A stretch of DNA of 64,000 nucleotides from Corynebacterium sphenisci DSM 44792 (lineage in GTDB: Bacteria > Actinomycetota > Actinomycetes > Mycobacteriales > Mycobacteriaceae): the NCBI RefSeq assembly GCF_001941505.1, contig NZ_CP009248.1:868001-932000 (forward strand), written 5' to 3'. Within the stretch, counting starts at the first letter, position 1, and every line of letters begins with the position of its first letter. Shown piece after piece: positions 52,387 to 61,962 of the stretch. The notes under the pieces were generated by a model, which had not been told where the DNA came from, did not search any database, and saw nothing but the letters and a program-made list of their open reading frames with translations. The position numbers and the translations under genes were made by a program.

Positions 52387-52920
52387 CTAGTCCGTGAATC
52401 CCTGGGTGTCCGGCCAGGCGACGAGCATGCCGAAGTTGACCGCCCAATTGAGCGCCAGGTAGCCCAGGGAGGCGAAGGCCATGAGGTTCCAGGTCGCGGC
52501 GAGGCCCACCGGGGCGCCGTTCCAGACGAAGGGCGCGTCGCCGATGATGCCGCCGACGTAGATGATGAGCGCGCCGGCGGCGACCGCGGAACCGAAGTCC
52601 CAGATGCGCAGCCGGGTGGTCAGGCCGAAGGCCAGGAAGGCCACGGCCAGCGCGACGACCAGCCACAGCGCCGGTTCCGCATGGGGGAACGGCGGGTGGT
52701 CGGAGACGGCCACCGCCGCGGCGCAGCCGCCGATCAGGGCGACCACGGCCAGCAGCAGGGCCTTGGTCAGCCGGGGCAGGTTGAAGCGGAGGTAGCGCAG
52801 CACGTGGGCGCGTTTGGAACCGGGCCTGCGGTGCCGGTACACGTCCTCGGTGGCGTTGGGGGTGCCGACGACGTAGGGCGCGTCGCCCGGGCCGCCGCGG
52901 CCCTCTTCGATGATGTTCAT
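52387..52920 (-). CDS. Membrane protein at the head of the molybdoenzyme operon
   Basis: 177 residues. A soluble N-terminal 45 residues (GTPNATEDVYRHRRPGSKRAHVLRYLRFNLPRL) precedes four hydrophobic segments (LLLAVVALIGGCAAAVAV, LWLVVALAVAFLAFGL, SAVAAGALIIYVGGIIG, NLMAFASLGYLALNWAVNFG). I do not recognise the family. It is 15 bp upstream of the cytochrome b-molybdopterin gene and likely a membrane partner of that complex. Confidence 0.72.
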   Translation of the reverse strand: MNIIEEGRGGPGDAPYVVGTPNATEDVYRHRRPGSKRAHVLRYLRFNLPRLTKALLLAVVALIGGCAAAVAVSDHPPFPHAEPALWLVVALAVAFLAFGLTTRLRIWDFGSAVAAGALIIYVGGIIGDAPFVWNGAPVGLAATWNLMAFASLGYLALNWAVNFGMLVAWPDTQGFTD

Positions 52921-53010
52921 GGGGAGTCCTTCCCGCCGGTGATTTTTTCAGGGGGAGTGGAGGTTTCGGGAGGGTCCCGGATCTTGAATGGGTTTCCCGT
53001 AGTGGGGATG

Positions 53011-53040
53011 ACTTTAGCGGTTGGCCAAGTACGAAACCAA
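53011..53040 (-). promoter_or_regulatory. Core promoter of the molybdoenzyme operon
   Basis: Minus strand: -35-like TTGGTT (53040-53035), 18-bp spacer, -10 TAAAGT (53016-53011). Transcription would start near 53004, giving an 84-nt leader. Confidence 0.5.
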
Positions 53041-53062
53041 TTCGATCGCCCCTGTATGGCGG

Positions 53063-53078
53063 GGTGATATAAATCATG
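53063..53078. promoter_or_regulatory. CRP/FNR-family (GlxR- or FNR-like) binding site
   Basis: TGATATAAATCA (53065-53076) is a perfect FNR core half-site pair, and on the minus strand the 16-mer matches 9 of 12 fixed bases of the GlxR consensus TGTGANNTANNTCACA. Its centre lies about 67 bp upstream of the likely start point, a usual activator position. Confidence 0.5.
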
Positions 53079-53082
53079 GTTT

Positions 53083-53105
53083 TTCGCGGAACGCGAACAA
53101 TGTTC
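53083..53105. promoter_or_regulatory. Two overlapping palindromes upstream of the molybdoenzyme operon
   Basis: TTCGCG-GAA-CGCGAA (53083-53097) overlaps GAAC-AAT-GTTC (53095-53105). Both are perfect and could bind separate regulators. Confidence 0.45.
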
Positions 53106-53282
53106 AAAAGTCCGGGTCGCACCGCCGCACGGGGGGAGGGGGTGGATGATTGAACGGCGAACGAGTCGGTGACCTTCGTTACCTCGGCCGTCCGCGGGGG
53201 CACCCCCGGGAAAAGGGCCGCCGCCCGCGCCCGGGGCGGGCGCGGGCGGCGGGGCGCGGCGGCGGCCTCGCGGCGATCCGGC

Positions 53283-53990
53283 TCAGCCGGCCAGGATCAC
53301 CGCCAGGGTGCGCGGGCCGTGCACGCCCTCCACCCGGTTGAGCTCGATGTCCGAGGTCGCCGAGGGCCCGGAGATGAGCGTGGTGGGCCGGGTGGGCTCG
53401 AGTTCCGCCAGCGCCTCGGGCACCCCGTGCACGATGCGCGCCACCGGCACCACGCAGATGTGCGCGTCCGGCACCAGGGTCAGCGCCCGGCGGCCGCATT
53501 CGGGGGAGCCGTCGAGGAAGATGGTGCCGGTCTCCGCGGAGACCACCGCGCAGGAGGTGAGCACCGCGTCCGCGGCGTCGAGCGCGCGCGGGTCCACCCC
53601 CGGATCATCGGCCTCGACCTCGGCGGCGACGCCGGCGGTCCAGGCGCGGTCCACGCCCGGGGCCAGGCGCAGCCGGAACCGGTCGTCGGCGGTCCCGGAA
53701 CCGCCGCCGCGGCGGGGCACCAGCTCCAGGGCCCGGCCCACCGCGGCGGCGATCTCCGCCGGTTCCGCGCCGCAGCGCAGCACCGCGGCCCCGTAGTCGT
53801 CGAGCCGGTCCACCAGCAGCTCCACCAGCTCCGGGGTGCGCGGCCGGCCGGCGTCGTAGTCCCGCGGCACCGGGTAGGGCTCATCGGGCACGATGCGCGG
53901 CCCGTCGAGCACCGCCCCGGCCCAGTCCTGCCCGGCGGCCGCGGCCCGCGCGGAGCGGATCCGCGCCAGGATCTCCTGCTTCGCGTTCAT
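53283..53990 (-). CDS. lutC: Lactate utilization protein C (LUD domain)
   Basis: 235 residues. The LUD fold is shown by DAVLTSCAVVSAETGTIFLDGSPECGRRALTLVPDAHICVV (split over residues 140-180) and the C-terminal GPSATSDIELNRVEGVHGPRTLAVIL. LutC is part of the LutABC iron-sulfur complex that oxidises L-lactate to pyruvate. Its ATG overlaps the lutB stop (ATGA). Confidence 0.93.
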   Translation of the reverse strand: MNAKQEILARIRSARAAAAGQDWAGAVLDGPRIVPDEPYPVPRDYDAGRPRTPELVELLVDRLDDYGAAVLRCGAEPAEIAAAVGRALELVPRRGGGSGTADDRFRLRLAPGVDRAWTAGVAAEVEADDPGVDPRALDAADAVLTSCAVVSAETGTIFLDGSPECGRRALTLVPDAHICVVPVARIVHGVPEALAELEPTRPTTLISGPSATSDIELNRVEGVHGPRTLAVILAG

Positions 53991-55588
53991 CGCCGCGCCT
54001 CCTTCCCGTCCCCGCCTTCCCCCTCGCCGGCGGCATCGTCCCCCCGCGCGGCGGCCCCGCCGCGGATCCGCGAGGGCACCGGGTGCTCCCGCTCCCCGGC
54101 GAGCAGCGCGGCGGCCTCGTCCCCGCCCCACCACTGCCGGAAGGCCGCCTTCGGCGGCACCGGGGTGTCCCGGGCGTCGGTCCAGCCGGCCAGGAAGGAC
54201 GGCAGCGGCGGGATCCGCCCGGAGCGCCCGCCGAGCAGGCGGGCCAGGGAGGCCATCCGCACCGTGGCGTCCCACAGTGCCCGGTGGCCCATCACGGTGC
54301 CCAGGGCGGCGAAGATCCGCCGCTCCACCGGGGGCCGGGTCTCGGCCACCTTGCGCTGGCGCAGCTCCAGCAGGGCGGCCGGGATGTCGATCTTCACCGG
54401 GCACACCTCGAAGCAGGCCCCGCACAGCGAGGAGGCGTAGGGCAGCGAGGCGTTCGGGTCCCCGTGATCGGCCATCCCGGTGAGCTGCGGGGTGAGGATC
54501 GCCCCGATCGGGCCCGGGTAGGTGGAGCCGTAGGCGTGCCCGCCGGCGCGCTCGTAGACCGGGCAGATGTTCAGGCAGGCCGAGCAGCGGATGCACTTGA
54601 GCGCCTCGGCGCCGATCGCGTCGCCCAGGGCCGCGGTGCGGCCGTTGTCCAGCAGCACCACGTGGAACTCGGCCGGCCCGTCGCCGGGGGTGACCCCGGT
54701 CCACAGGGAGGTGTACGGGTTCATCCGCTCCCCGGTCGAGGAGCGCGGCAGCAGCTGCAGGAACACCTCCAGGTCCCGGTAGGCCGGCAGCAGCTTCTCG
54801 ATGCCCATCACCGTGATCAGGGTCTCCGGCAGGGTCAGGCACATCCGGCCGTTGCCCTCGGACTCCACCACGGCGACGGTGCCGGTCTCCGCGATCCCGA
54901 AGTTCGCCCCGGAAATGGCGACCTTCGCGGCCATGAAGCGCTCGCGCAGGAAGGTCCGGGAGGCCTCCGCCAGCTCCGCCGGGTCCTCGCCGAGGTCCTC
55001 GCGCACCCCGGGGATGCCCTCGAGGAAGATCTCCCGGATCTCCGAGCGGTTGCGGTGGATGGCGGGCACCAGGATATGGGAGGGGGTGTCGTCGGCGAGC
55101 TGCACGATGAGCTCGGCGAGATCGGTCTCCTGGGCGTGCACCCCGGCCTCGGCGAGCCGGTCGTTGAGCCCGATCTCCTCGGTGGCCATGGACTTGACCT
55201 TGACCACCTCGGTCTCCCCGGTGGCGCGCACCAGGTCGGTGACGATCCGGCCGGCCTCCACCGCGTCGCGGGCCCAGTGCACCCGTCCGCCGCGGGCGGT
55301 GACCGCGGCCTCGAACTGCTCCAGCAGCTCCGGCAGCCGGGCGTTGACGTCGCGCTTGATGGCGGAGCCGGCGTCGCGCAGGCGCTGCCAGTCGGGTTTC
55401 TCGGCGACGACCTCGCCGCGTTTGGCGCGGATGGTGCGGGTGGCGTTGCGCAGGTTGCCGCGCAGCTGCCGGTCGCGCAGCTCATGGTGCGCGGCGGCGG
55501 GGAAGCCCTCCGTCCCGCGCAGGTGGCCCACCCCGTCGGGGGCGTGCGGGCCGGGTCGGGCGGGCAGGCCCAGGTGCACCGGGCTCAT
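53987..55588 (-). CDS. lutB: Lactate utilization iron-sulfur protein B
   Basis: 533 residues. The LUD-type N-terminal part (VVKVKSMATEEIGLNDRLAEAGV; ISGANFGIAETGTVAVVESEGNGR) is followed by two [4Fe-4S] motifs, CIRCSACLNICP near residue 335 and CGACFEVCP near 390. The C-terminus ends in a Gly/Glu-rich disordered tail. It is the electron-transfer subunit of lactate oxidation. It overlaps lutA and lutC by 4 bp each. Confidence 0.94.
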   Translation of the reverse strand: MSPVHLGLPARPGPHAPDGVGHLRGTEGFPAAAHHELRDRQLRGNLRNATRTIRAKRGEVVAEKPDWQRLRDAGSAIKRDVNARLPELLEQFEAAVTARGGRVHWARDAVEAGRIVTDLVRATGETEVVKVKSMATEEIGLNDRLAEAGVHAQETDLAELIVQLADDTPSHILVPAIHRNRSEIREIFLEGIPGVREDLGEDPAELAEASRTFLRERFMAAKVAISGANFGIAETGTVAVVESEGNGRMCLTLPETLITVMGIEKLLPAYRDLEVFLQLLPRSSTGERMNPYTSLWTGVTPGDGPAEFHVVLLDNGRTAALGDAIGAEALKCIRCSACLNICPVYERAGGHAYGSTYPGPIGAILTPQLTGMADHGDPNASLPYASSLCGACFEVCPVKIDIPAALLELRQRKVAETRPPVERRIFAALGTVMGHRALWDATVRMASLARLLGGRSGRIPPLPSFLAGWTDARDTPVPPKAAFRQWWGGDEAAALLAGEREHPVPSRIRGGAAARGDDAAGEGEGGDGKEARR

Positions 55589-56409
55589 CGGGCACCCCCC
55601 GCGTTCGCGGCGACGTCCGCCGGGGCGGCGTGGCCGGCCGCGCCCGGGCCGGCGTAGGGCCGGCGGCGGGTGCTGGCCAGGATCTCGGCGAGGTGGATGG
55701 CGCGCACCGGCAGCGCCCCGCCGCGGGCCTGCCGGTTGAGCGCCCCGCCGATGTTCATCAGGCAGGAGGCGTCGCCGGCGGTGACGAACTCGGCGCCGGT
55801 GGCGCGGATGTTCGCGGTCTTGTCGGCGACCATCGCCTGGGAGGTCTCCGCGTTCTTGATCGCGAAGGTGCCGCCGAAGCCGCAGCATTCCTCGGCCCCG
55901 GGCAGGTCCACCAGGTCGATGCCCGCCACGGCGCGCAGCAGCCGCAGCGGGCGCTCGCCGATGCGCAGCACCCGCAGGGAATGGCAGGTGGAGTGGTAGG
56001 TCACCCGGTGCGGGAACCAGGCGCCCAGATCGGTGACCCCGGCGACGTCGACGATGAACTCGGCGAGATCCAGGGTCTTCGCCGCGGTGCGCTCGGCGGC
56101 GTCGACCTGGGCGGCGTCGCCGAAGCGGCGGGCGATGGCCGGGTGCTGGTGGCGCACCGCCCCGGTGCAGGAGCCCGAGGGCGCCACCACGTAGTCGATC
56201 GAGTCGTCGAGGAAGGCCTCGGTGAATCGATCCAGTTGGGGCAGGGTCTCCTTCTGGTACCCGGTGTTGACGTGCATCTGCCCGCAGCAGGACTGCTCGG
56301 GCGGGAAGACGACCTCGCAGCCGAGCCGGGTGAGCACGGCGGCCGTCGCCTTCACGGCATCGGGGAACATCATGTCCCCGATGCAGGTGGCGAATAACGC
56401 GACCTTCAT
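55585..56409 (-). CDS. lutA: Lactate utilization protein A (CCG-domain)
   Basis: 274 residues with two cysteine-rich CCG domains: EQSCCGQMH near residue 40 and [14 protein letters not shown] near 180, plus HSTCHSLR between. These bind a non-cubane Fe-S cluster of the heterodisulfide-reductase type and probably form the lactate-oxidising centre. AAGGAGCG lies just before the ATG. It is first in lutABC and divergent from argS; the 173-bp spacer shows no clear regulator site to me. Confidence 0.94.
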   Translation of the reverse strand: MKVALFATCIGDMMFPDAVKATAAVLTRLGCEVVFPPEQSCCGQMHVNTGYQKETLPQLDRFTEAFLDDSIDYVVAPSGSCTGAVRHQHPAIARRFGDAAQVDAAERTAAKTLDLAEFIVDVAGVTDLGAWFPHRVTYHSTCHSLRVLRIGERPLRLLRAVAGIDLVDLPGAEECCGFGGTFAIKNAETSQAMVADKTANIRATGAEFVTAGDASCLMNIGGALNRQARGGALPVRAIHLAEILASTRRRPYAGPGAAGHAAPADVAANAGGAR

Positions 56410-56568
56410 CGGACGCTCCTTGGGTGGGGTCGGGGATGGGCTGGTTCGCCGGTGCCGCGGCCGCCGTCGGCGGGCCGGTGGCTCGCGGCCGGGCCGGGCC
56501 GCGGCCCCGGCGGCGTGGGCCGGGGCGGTCGCGCATCGGGCACGTCCAAGTGTACGAGTCTCACCGGC

Positions 56569-56582
56569 TACTATGGCTCACC
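56569..56582 (+). promoter_or_regulatory. Leaderless -10 (TACTAT) of argS
   Basis: TACTAT (56569-56574) ends 8 nt before the ATG; no ribosome binding site. Confidence 0.6.
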
Positions 56583-58253
56583 ATGACTCCAGCCGAACTC
56601 GCCGCCCTGATCCGCGGCGTCGCCGTCGACGCATTCGCCGCCCACGACCTGCCCGCCGAGGTCATCCCGGAGCGGGTCACGGTGGAGCGGCCGCGCAACC
56701 CGGAGCACGGCGACTACGCCACCAACCTGGCCATGCAGTGCGCCGGCCGGGCCGGGGCGAACCCCCGCGAGGTCGCCGGCTGGATCGCCGGGGCGCTGGC
56801 CGGGGCCGCCGGGGTGGCCGAGGCCTCCGTCGCCGGGCCCGGGTTCATCAACATCCGGCTCGACGCCGGGGCACAGGGCCGGCTGGTCGACCAGATCCTC
56901 GCCGCCGGCGCGGCCTGGGGCCACGGGGCCGACTACGCCGGGGAGCGGATCAACCTCGAGTTCGTCTCCGCCAACCCCACCGGGCCGATCCACCTCGGCG
57001 GCACCCGCTGGGCCGCCGTCGGCGACGCCCTGGGCCGGGTGCTCGCCGCCCGCGGCGCCGAGGTCACCCGCGAGTACTACTTCAACGACCACGGCGAGCA
57101 GATCAACCGCTTCGCCCGCTCCCTGGTCGCCGCCGCCAAGGGCGAGCCGGCGCCGGAGGACGGCTACGGCGGGGCCTACATCGCCGACATCGCCGCCCGG
57201 GTGCTCGCCGACCACCCCGACGCCCTGGCCGATGCCGAGGCCGGGCGGATCGACGCCGCGGCGCTGCAGGAGATCTTCCGGGCCGAGGGCGTGGCGCTGA
57301 TGTTCGCGCACATCCGCGACTCGCTGCGCGAATTCGGCGTGGACTTCGACGTGTTCTTCCACGAGAACTCCCTCTTCGAGTCCGGGGCCGTCGACGCCGC
57401 CATCGGCCGGCTGAAGGCCGACGGCCGGCTCTACGAGGCCGAGGGCGCCTGGTGGCTGCGCTCCACCGACTACGGCGACGACAAGGACCGGGTGGTGATC
57501 AAGTCCGACGGCCACGCCGCCTACATCGCCGGCGACATCGCCTACGTCGCCGACAAGTTCGCCCGCGGCCACGACCGGTGCATCTACATGCTCGGCGCCG
57601 ACCACCACGGCTACGTCGCCCGGCTCAAGGCCGCCGCCGCCGCGCTCGGCCACGACCCGGACGCCGTGGAGGTGATGATCGGGCAGATGGTCAACCTGCT
57701 GCGCGACGGCACCCCGGTGCGCATGTCCAAGCGGGCCGGCACCGTGATCACCCTCGACGACCTGGTGGAGGCGATCGGCGTCGACGCCGCCCGCTACGCC
57801 CTGGTGCGCTCCTCGGTGGACTCCTCCCTGGACATCGACCTCGGCGTGTGGACCGCCCGCTCCAACGACAACCCCGTCTACTACGTGCAGTACGCCCACG
57901 CCCGGCTGTGCTCCCTGGCCCGCCGCGCCGAATCCGCCGGGGTGGCCGCCGCCGGGGCGGACACCGCGCTGCTCGACCACGACCGGGAGGGCACGCTCAT
58001 CCGCACCCTCGGCGAGTTCCCGGCGGTGGTCGCCGCCGCCGCGCAGCTGCGCGAGCCGCACCGGGTGGCCCGCTACGCCGAGCAGCTCGCCGGGGTGTTC
58101 CACCGCTTCTACGACGCCTGCCAGGTGCTGCCCCGCGCCGGCGCGGACCCCGAGCCCCGGCACCTGGCCCGCTTCGCCCTCGCCGAGGCCACCCGGGTGA
58201 CCCTGGCCAATGCCCTGGGCCTGCTCGGCGTCACCGCCCCGGAGAGGATGTAG
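56583..58253 (+). CDS. argS: Arginyl-tRNA synthetase
   Basis: 556 residues, usual length. N-terminal Add-1 domain, class I HIGH motif as HLGG ([21 protein letters not shown], near residue 136), the KMSKS counterpart MSKRAG near 380, and the C-terminal anticodon domain. It charges tRNA-Arg; one such tRNA is encoded at 40867-40939. It heads argS-lysA-hom-thrB, the corynebacterial order, and lysA begins 3 bp after its stop. Confidence 0.96.
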   Translation: MTPAELAALIRGVAVDAFAAHDLPAEVIPERVTVERPRNPEHGDYATNLAMQCAGRAGANPREVAGWIAGALAGAAGVAEASVAGPGFINIRLDAGAQGRLVDQILAAGAAWGHGADYAGERINLEFVSANPTGPIHLGGTRWAAVGDALGRVLAARGAEVTREYYFNDHGEQINRFARSLVAAAKGEPAPEDGYGGAYIADIAARVLADHPDALADAEAGRIDAAALQEIFRAEGVALMFAHIRDSLREFGVDFDVFFHENSLFESGAVDAAIGRLKADGRLYEAEGAWWLRSTDYGDDKDRVVIKSDGHAAYIAGDIAYVADKFARGHDRCIYMLGADHHGYVARLKAAAAALGHDPDAVEVMIGQMVNLLRDGTPVRMSKRAGTVITLDDLVEAIGVDAARYALVRSSVDSSLDIDLGVWTARSNDNPVYYVQYAHARLCSLARRAESAGVAAAGADTALLDHDREGTLIRTLGEFPAVVAAAAQLREPHRVARYAEQLAGVFHRFYDACQVLPRAGADPEPRHLARFALAEATRVTLANALGLLGVTAPERM

Positions 58254-58256
58254 CCG

Positions 58257-59657
58257 ATGACCGTCGACGGAAGCGGATTCGACACCGAGCGGCCCCGGCC
58301 GCCCGCGGGGGACTTCAACGACCTGCCCGCCCACGTGTGGCCGGCGAGCGCGCACCGCCGCGCCGACGGCTCGGTGGCCATCGGCGGGGTGGGCCTGCCG
58401 GAGCTCGCCGCCGAGTACGGCACCCCGCTGCTCGTCCTCGACGAGGCGGACTTCCGCGCCCGCTGCCGGGCCATGGCCGCCGCCTTCGGCGGCGCGGCGA
58501 ACGTGCACTACGCCTCCAAGGCCTTCCTGTGCACCACCGTCGCCCGCTGGGTGCACGAGGAGGGCCTGCACCTCGACGTGGCCAGCGGCGGGGAGATGGG
58601 CGTGGCCCTGGCCGGCGGCTTCCCGGCGGCGGACATGACCTTCCACGGCAACAACAAGTCCCCCGCAGAGCTCGCCGGGGCGGTCGCCGCCGGGGTGGGC
58701 CGGGTGGTGGTGGACTCCTTCACCGAAATCGACCGGCTCGCCGCCATCGCCGGCGAGGCCGGGATCGTCCAGGACGTGCTGGTGCGGGTCACCCCCGGCG
58801 TGGAGGCGCACACCCACGAGTTCATCGCCACCGCCCACGAGGACCAGAAGTTCGGCTTCTCCCTGGCCAGCGGGGACGCCGAGGAGGCCTGCGCCCGGGT
58901 GCTCGCCGCCGGGACGCTGCGGCTGACCGGGCTGCACTGCCACATCGGCTCCCAGATCGTCGACCCGGACGGGTTCATCCTCGCCGCGGAGCGGATCCTG
59001 GCCACCGTGGAGCGCCTGGTCGCCCGGCACGGCGCGGGCGTGGCCGAGGACCTGGCCACCCTCGACCTCGGCGGCGGCTTCGGCATCGCCTACCTGCCCG
59101 GGGACACCCCCCTGGACGTCGAGGCCCTGGCCGCCGGGATCCTCGGCGCCGTCGCGGAGACCGCCGACCGGCTGGGCATCCCCGCGCCGACCGTGGCGGT
59201 GGAGCCCGGGCGCAGCCTGATCGGCCCGGCGATGGTCACCGTCTACGAGGTGGGCACCGCCAAGACGGTGCACGTCGGCGAGGGGCTCACCCGCCGCTAC
59301 CTCAGCGTGGACGGGGGCATGAGCGACAACATCCGGCCCGCCCTCTACGGCTCCGCCTATGATGGCCGGGTGGTCAACCGGGTGGTCGAGGGGGCGCCCA
59401 CGCCCACCCGGGTCGTCGGCAAGCACTGCGAATCCGGCGACATCCTCGTCGACGACGCCGCCTACCCGGACGGCGTCGCCGAGGGCGACCTGCTCGCCAT
59501 CGCCGCCACCGGCGCCTACTGCTACGCGATGGCCAGCCGCTACAACATGCTGACCCGGCCGCCGGTGGTGGCCGTGCGGGAGGGGGAGGCGCGCGCCCTC
59601 CTCCGCCGCGAGACCCTGTCCGACCTTCTGAGCCTGGAGAGTGAGAACCCCTCATGA
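58257..59657 (+). CDS. lysA: Diaminopimelate decarboxylase
   Basis: 466 residues. PLP-binding Lys88 lies in [28 protein letters not shown] and [10 protein letters not shown] build the phosphate and substrate sites; [11 protein letters not shown] supplies the dimer-partner Cys. It forms L-lysine from meso-diaminopimelate. The 4-bp overlap with hom (ATGA) indicates coupled translation of lysine and threonine branch enzymes. Confidence 0.96.
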   Translation: MTVDGSGFDTERPRPPAGDFNDLPAHVWPASAHRRADGSVAIGGVGLPELAAEYGTPLLVLDEADFRARCRAMAAAFGGAANVHYASKAFLCTTVARWVHEEGLHLDVASGGEMGVALAGGFPAADMTFHGNNKSPAELAGAVAAGVGRVVVDSFTEIDRLAAIAGEAGIVQDVLVRVTPGVEAHTHEFIATAHEDQKFGFSLASGDAEEACARVLAAGTLRLTGLHCHIGSQIVDPDGFILAAERILATVERLVARHGAGVAEDLATLDLGGGFGIAYLPGDTPLDVEALAAGILGAVAETADRLGIPAPTVAVEPGRSLIGPAMVTVYEVGTAKTVHVGEGLTRRYLSVDGGMSDNIRPALYGSAYDGRVVNRVVEGAPTPTRVVGKHCESGDILVDDAAYPDGVAEGDLLAIAATGAYCYAMASRYNMLTRPPVVAVREGEARALLRRETLSDLLSLESENPS

Positions 59658-60988
59658 CCGCGACCACCTACAACCCCGGCAAGGGGGAGGGCTCGCCGGT
59701 GGGCGTGGCCATCCTCGGCCTCGGCACCGTCGGCGCGGAGGTGCTGCGCCTGCTCGGCGAACGCGCCGGCGACTTCGAGCGCCGCGTCGGCGGCCCCGTC
59801 GAGGTGCGCGCCGTGGCCGTGCGCGACAAGTCCAAGCCCCGCCCCGGGGTGGACCCGGACCTGCTCACCGACGACGCCTTCTCCCTGGTGGAGCGCGAGG
59901 ACATCGACGTCATCGTGGAGGTCATCGGCGGCATCGACTACCCCCGCCGGGTGGTGCTCGCCGCGCTGAAGGCCGGCAAATCCGTGGTCACCGCGAACAA
60001 GGCCCTGGTCGCCGCCTGCGGGGCGGAGCTGTCCGACGCCGCGGAGTCCACCGGCGCGGACCTGTTCTTCGAGGCCGCCGTGGCCGCCGCGATCCCGGTG
60101 GTCGGCCCGCTGCGCCGCTCCCTGGCCGGGGACCAGGTGAACAAGGTCGTGGGCATCGTCAACGGCACCACCAACTTCATCCTGGACGCGATGGACGCCA
60201 CCGGCGCCGACTACGACGACATGCTCGCCGAGGCCACCCGGCTGGGCTACGCCGAGGCCGACCCCACCGCCGACGTGGAGGGCCACGACGCCGCCTCCAA
60301 GGCCGCGATCCTCTCCGGGCTGGCCTTCCACACCCGGGTCACCGCCGATGACGTGCACTGCGAGGGGATCACCGGGATCACCGCCGAGGACATCGCCGCG
60401 GCGAAGGCCGCGGACTGCACCATCAAGCTGCTCGCCACCTGCGAGCGGGTCAAGGGCGAGGACGGCACCGAGGGCATCTCCGCCCGGGTCTACCCGGCGC
60501 TGATCCCGCGCCGGCACCCCCTGGCCACGGTGCGCGAATCCTTCAATGCGGTGTTCGTGGAGGCCGACGCCGCCGGCCGGCTGATGTTCTACGGCCGCGG
60601 CGCCGGGGGCAACCCCACCGCCTCCGCGGTGCTCGGCGACCTCGTCGCCGCCGGCCGCAACAAGGTCTTCGGCGGCCGCGCCCCGGGCGACTCCACCTAC
60701 GCCAACCTGCCCATCCTCGACTTCGGGGAGGTCACCACGCGCTACCACATCGACCTGCACGTCGACGACCGGGTGGGCGTGCTCGCGGACATCGCGCGCA
60801 CCTTCGCCGACGAGGGCATCTCGCTGCGCACGGTGCGCCAGGAGGGCGCCAACCCCGGCGCCCGGCTGGTGATCATCACCCACTCCGCGAAGGAGGACAC
60901 CCTGCGCGGCTGCATCGACGCGCTCACCGACCTCGACGCGGTGCTCTCCATCAACTCCGTGATCCGGATCGAAGGGATGGACGTCTAG
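59654..60988 (+). CDS. hom: Homoserine dehydrogenase with ACT domain
   Basis: 444 residues. NAD(P) site [18 protein letters not shown], then [26 protein letters not shown] and the catalytic [20 protein letters not shown]. The C-terminal ACT domain ([28 protein letters not shown]) gives threonine feedback inhibition, known for the corynebacterial enzyme. It reduces aspartate semialdehyde to homoserine. thrB begins 2 bp downstream. Confidence 0.96.
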   Translation: MTATTYNPGKGEGSPVGVAILGLGTVGAEVLRLLGERAGDFERRVGGPVEVRAVAVRDKSKPRPGVDPDLLTDDAFSLVEREDIDVIVEVIGGIDYPRRVVLAALKAGKSVVTANKALVAACGAELSDAAESTGADLFFEAAVAAAIPVVGPLRRSLAGDQVNKVVGIVNGTTNFILDAMDATGADYDDMLAEATRLGYAEADPTADVEGHDAASKAAILSGLAFHTRVTADDVHCEGITGITAEDIAAAKAADCTIKLLATCERVKGEDGTEGISARVYPALIPRRHPLATVRESFNAVFVEADAAGRLMFYGRGAGGNPTASAVLGDLVAAGRNKVFGGRAPGDSTYANLPILDFGEVTTRYHIDLHVDDRVGVLADIARTFADEGISLRTVRQEGANPGARLVIITHSAKEDTLRGCIDALTDLDAVLSINSVIRIEGMDV

Positions 60989-60990
60989 GC

Positions 60991-61917
60991 ATGACCCAGG
61001 AGATCCTCCCCGGCCAGCGGGTCCGGGTCACCGTCCCCGGCTCCTCGGCGAACCTCGGCCCCGGCTTCGACACCCTGGGTCTGGCCCTGTCCGTGCACGA
61101 CGTCGTCGACGTCGAGGTCATCGAGTCCGGGGTCGAGGTGGAGGTGCACGGCGAGGGCGCCGGCGAGCTGCCCGTCGACGAATCCCACCTGGTGGTCCGG
61201 GCGATCCGGGCCGGGCTGCACGCCGCCGGGGTCACCGCCCCGGGGCTCAGGGTGGTCTGCGACAACGCCATCCCGCAGTCCCGCGGCCTGGGCTCCTCGG
61301 CGGCCGCCGCGGTCGCCGGGGTCGCCGCCGCCAACGGCCTGGCCGGGTTCCCGCTGTCCACCGAGCAGCTCATCCAGGTGTCCTCGGTGTTCGAGGGCCA
61401 CCCCGACAACGCCGCGGCCAGCGTGCTCGGCGGGGCGGTGGTCAGCTGGACCGACCGGCCGGTCGACGGGCGCACCGCGCCCCAGTATCGGGCCGTCGGC
61501 CTGCCGGTGCACCCCGGGATCCGGGCCACCGCCCTGGTGCCGGCCTTCCACGCCTCCACCACCGCGGTGCGCCAGGTGCTGCCCAGCGACGTCAGCCACG
61601 TCGACGCCCGCTTCAACGTCTCCCGCACCGCGGTGATGGTCACCGCGCTGACCGCGCATCCGGAGCTGCTCTGGGAGGGCACCCGGGACCGGCTGCACCA
61701 GACCTACCGGGCCGAGGTGCTGCCGGTGACCGCGGAATGGGTCAACCGGCTGCGCAACCGCGGCTACGCGGCCTTCCTCTCCGGGGCCGGGCCGACCTGC
61801 CTGGTGCTCGGCGTGGAGCCGGTGGCCGGGGAGATCCTCGACGAGGCCCGCCGGGCCGGGATCGCGGTGCTCGACCTCGAGGTCGCCGGGCCGGTCGCGG
61901 TCGAGGTGCTCGGCTGA
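60991..61917 (+). CDS. thrB: Homoserine kinase
   Basis: 308 residues of the GHMP kinase family: [19 protein letters not shown] at the N-terminus, the ATP loop [18 protein letters not shown], and the C-terminal [15 protein letters not shown]. It phosphorylates homoserine for threonine synthesis. It forms an operon with hom, as in C. glutamicum. Confidence 0.96.
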   Translation: MTQEILPGQRVRVTVPGSSANLGPGFDTLGLALSVHDVVDVEVIESGVEVEVHGEGAGELPVDESHLVVRAIRAGLHAAGVTAPGLRVVCDNAIPQSRGLGSSAAAAVAGVAAANGLAGFPLSTEQLIQVSSVFEGHPDNAAASVLGGAVVSWTDRPVDGRTAPQYRAVGLPVHPGIRATALVPAFHASTTAVRQVLPSDVSHVDARFNVSRTAVMVTALTAHPELLWEGTRDRLHQTYRAEVLPVTAEWVNRLRNRGYAAFLSGAGPTCLVLGVEPVAGEILDEARRAGIAVLDLEVAGPVAVEVLG

Positions 61918-61926
61918 CCCGCCCGC

Positions 61927-61941
61927 GCCCGGGCGCCGGGC
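61927..61941. terminator. Small hairpin between thrB and the acyl-CoA ligase gene
   Basis: GCCCGG-GCG-CCGGGC, 6-bp arms, between convergent genes. Confidence 0.35.
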
Positions 61942-61962
61942 CGCGGCGGGGGAGGGGCCGGC

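Larger units (their letters stand above)
52921..53282. other. Promoter region upstream of the molybdoenzyme operon
   Basis: 362 bp between two same-strand operons (lutABC ends at 53283). It contains the operon promoter (53011-53040), a CRP/FNR-like box (53063-53078), and two overlapping palindromes (53083-53105). From 53106 to 53282 I see nothing specific. Confidence 0.6.

Noticed and set aside
52187..53067. Plus-strand frames opposite the molybdoenzyme operon
   Set aside because: They are antisense to well-supported genes and have compositional, not protein-like, sequence.
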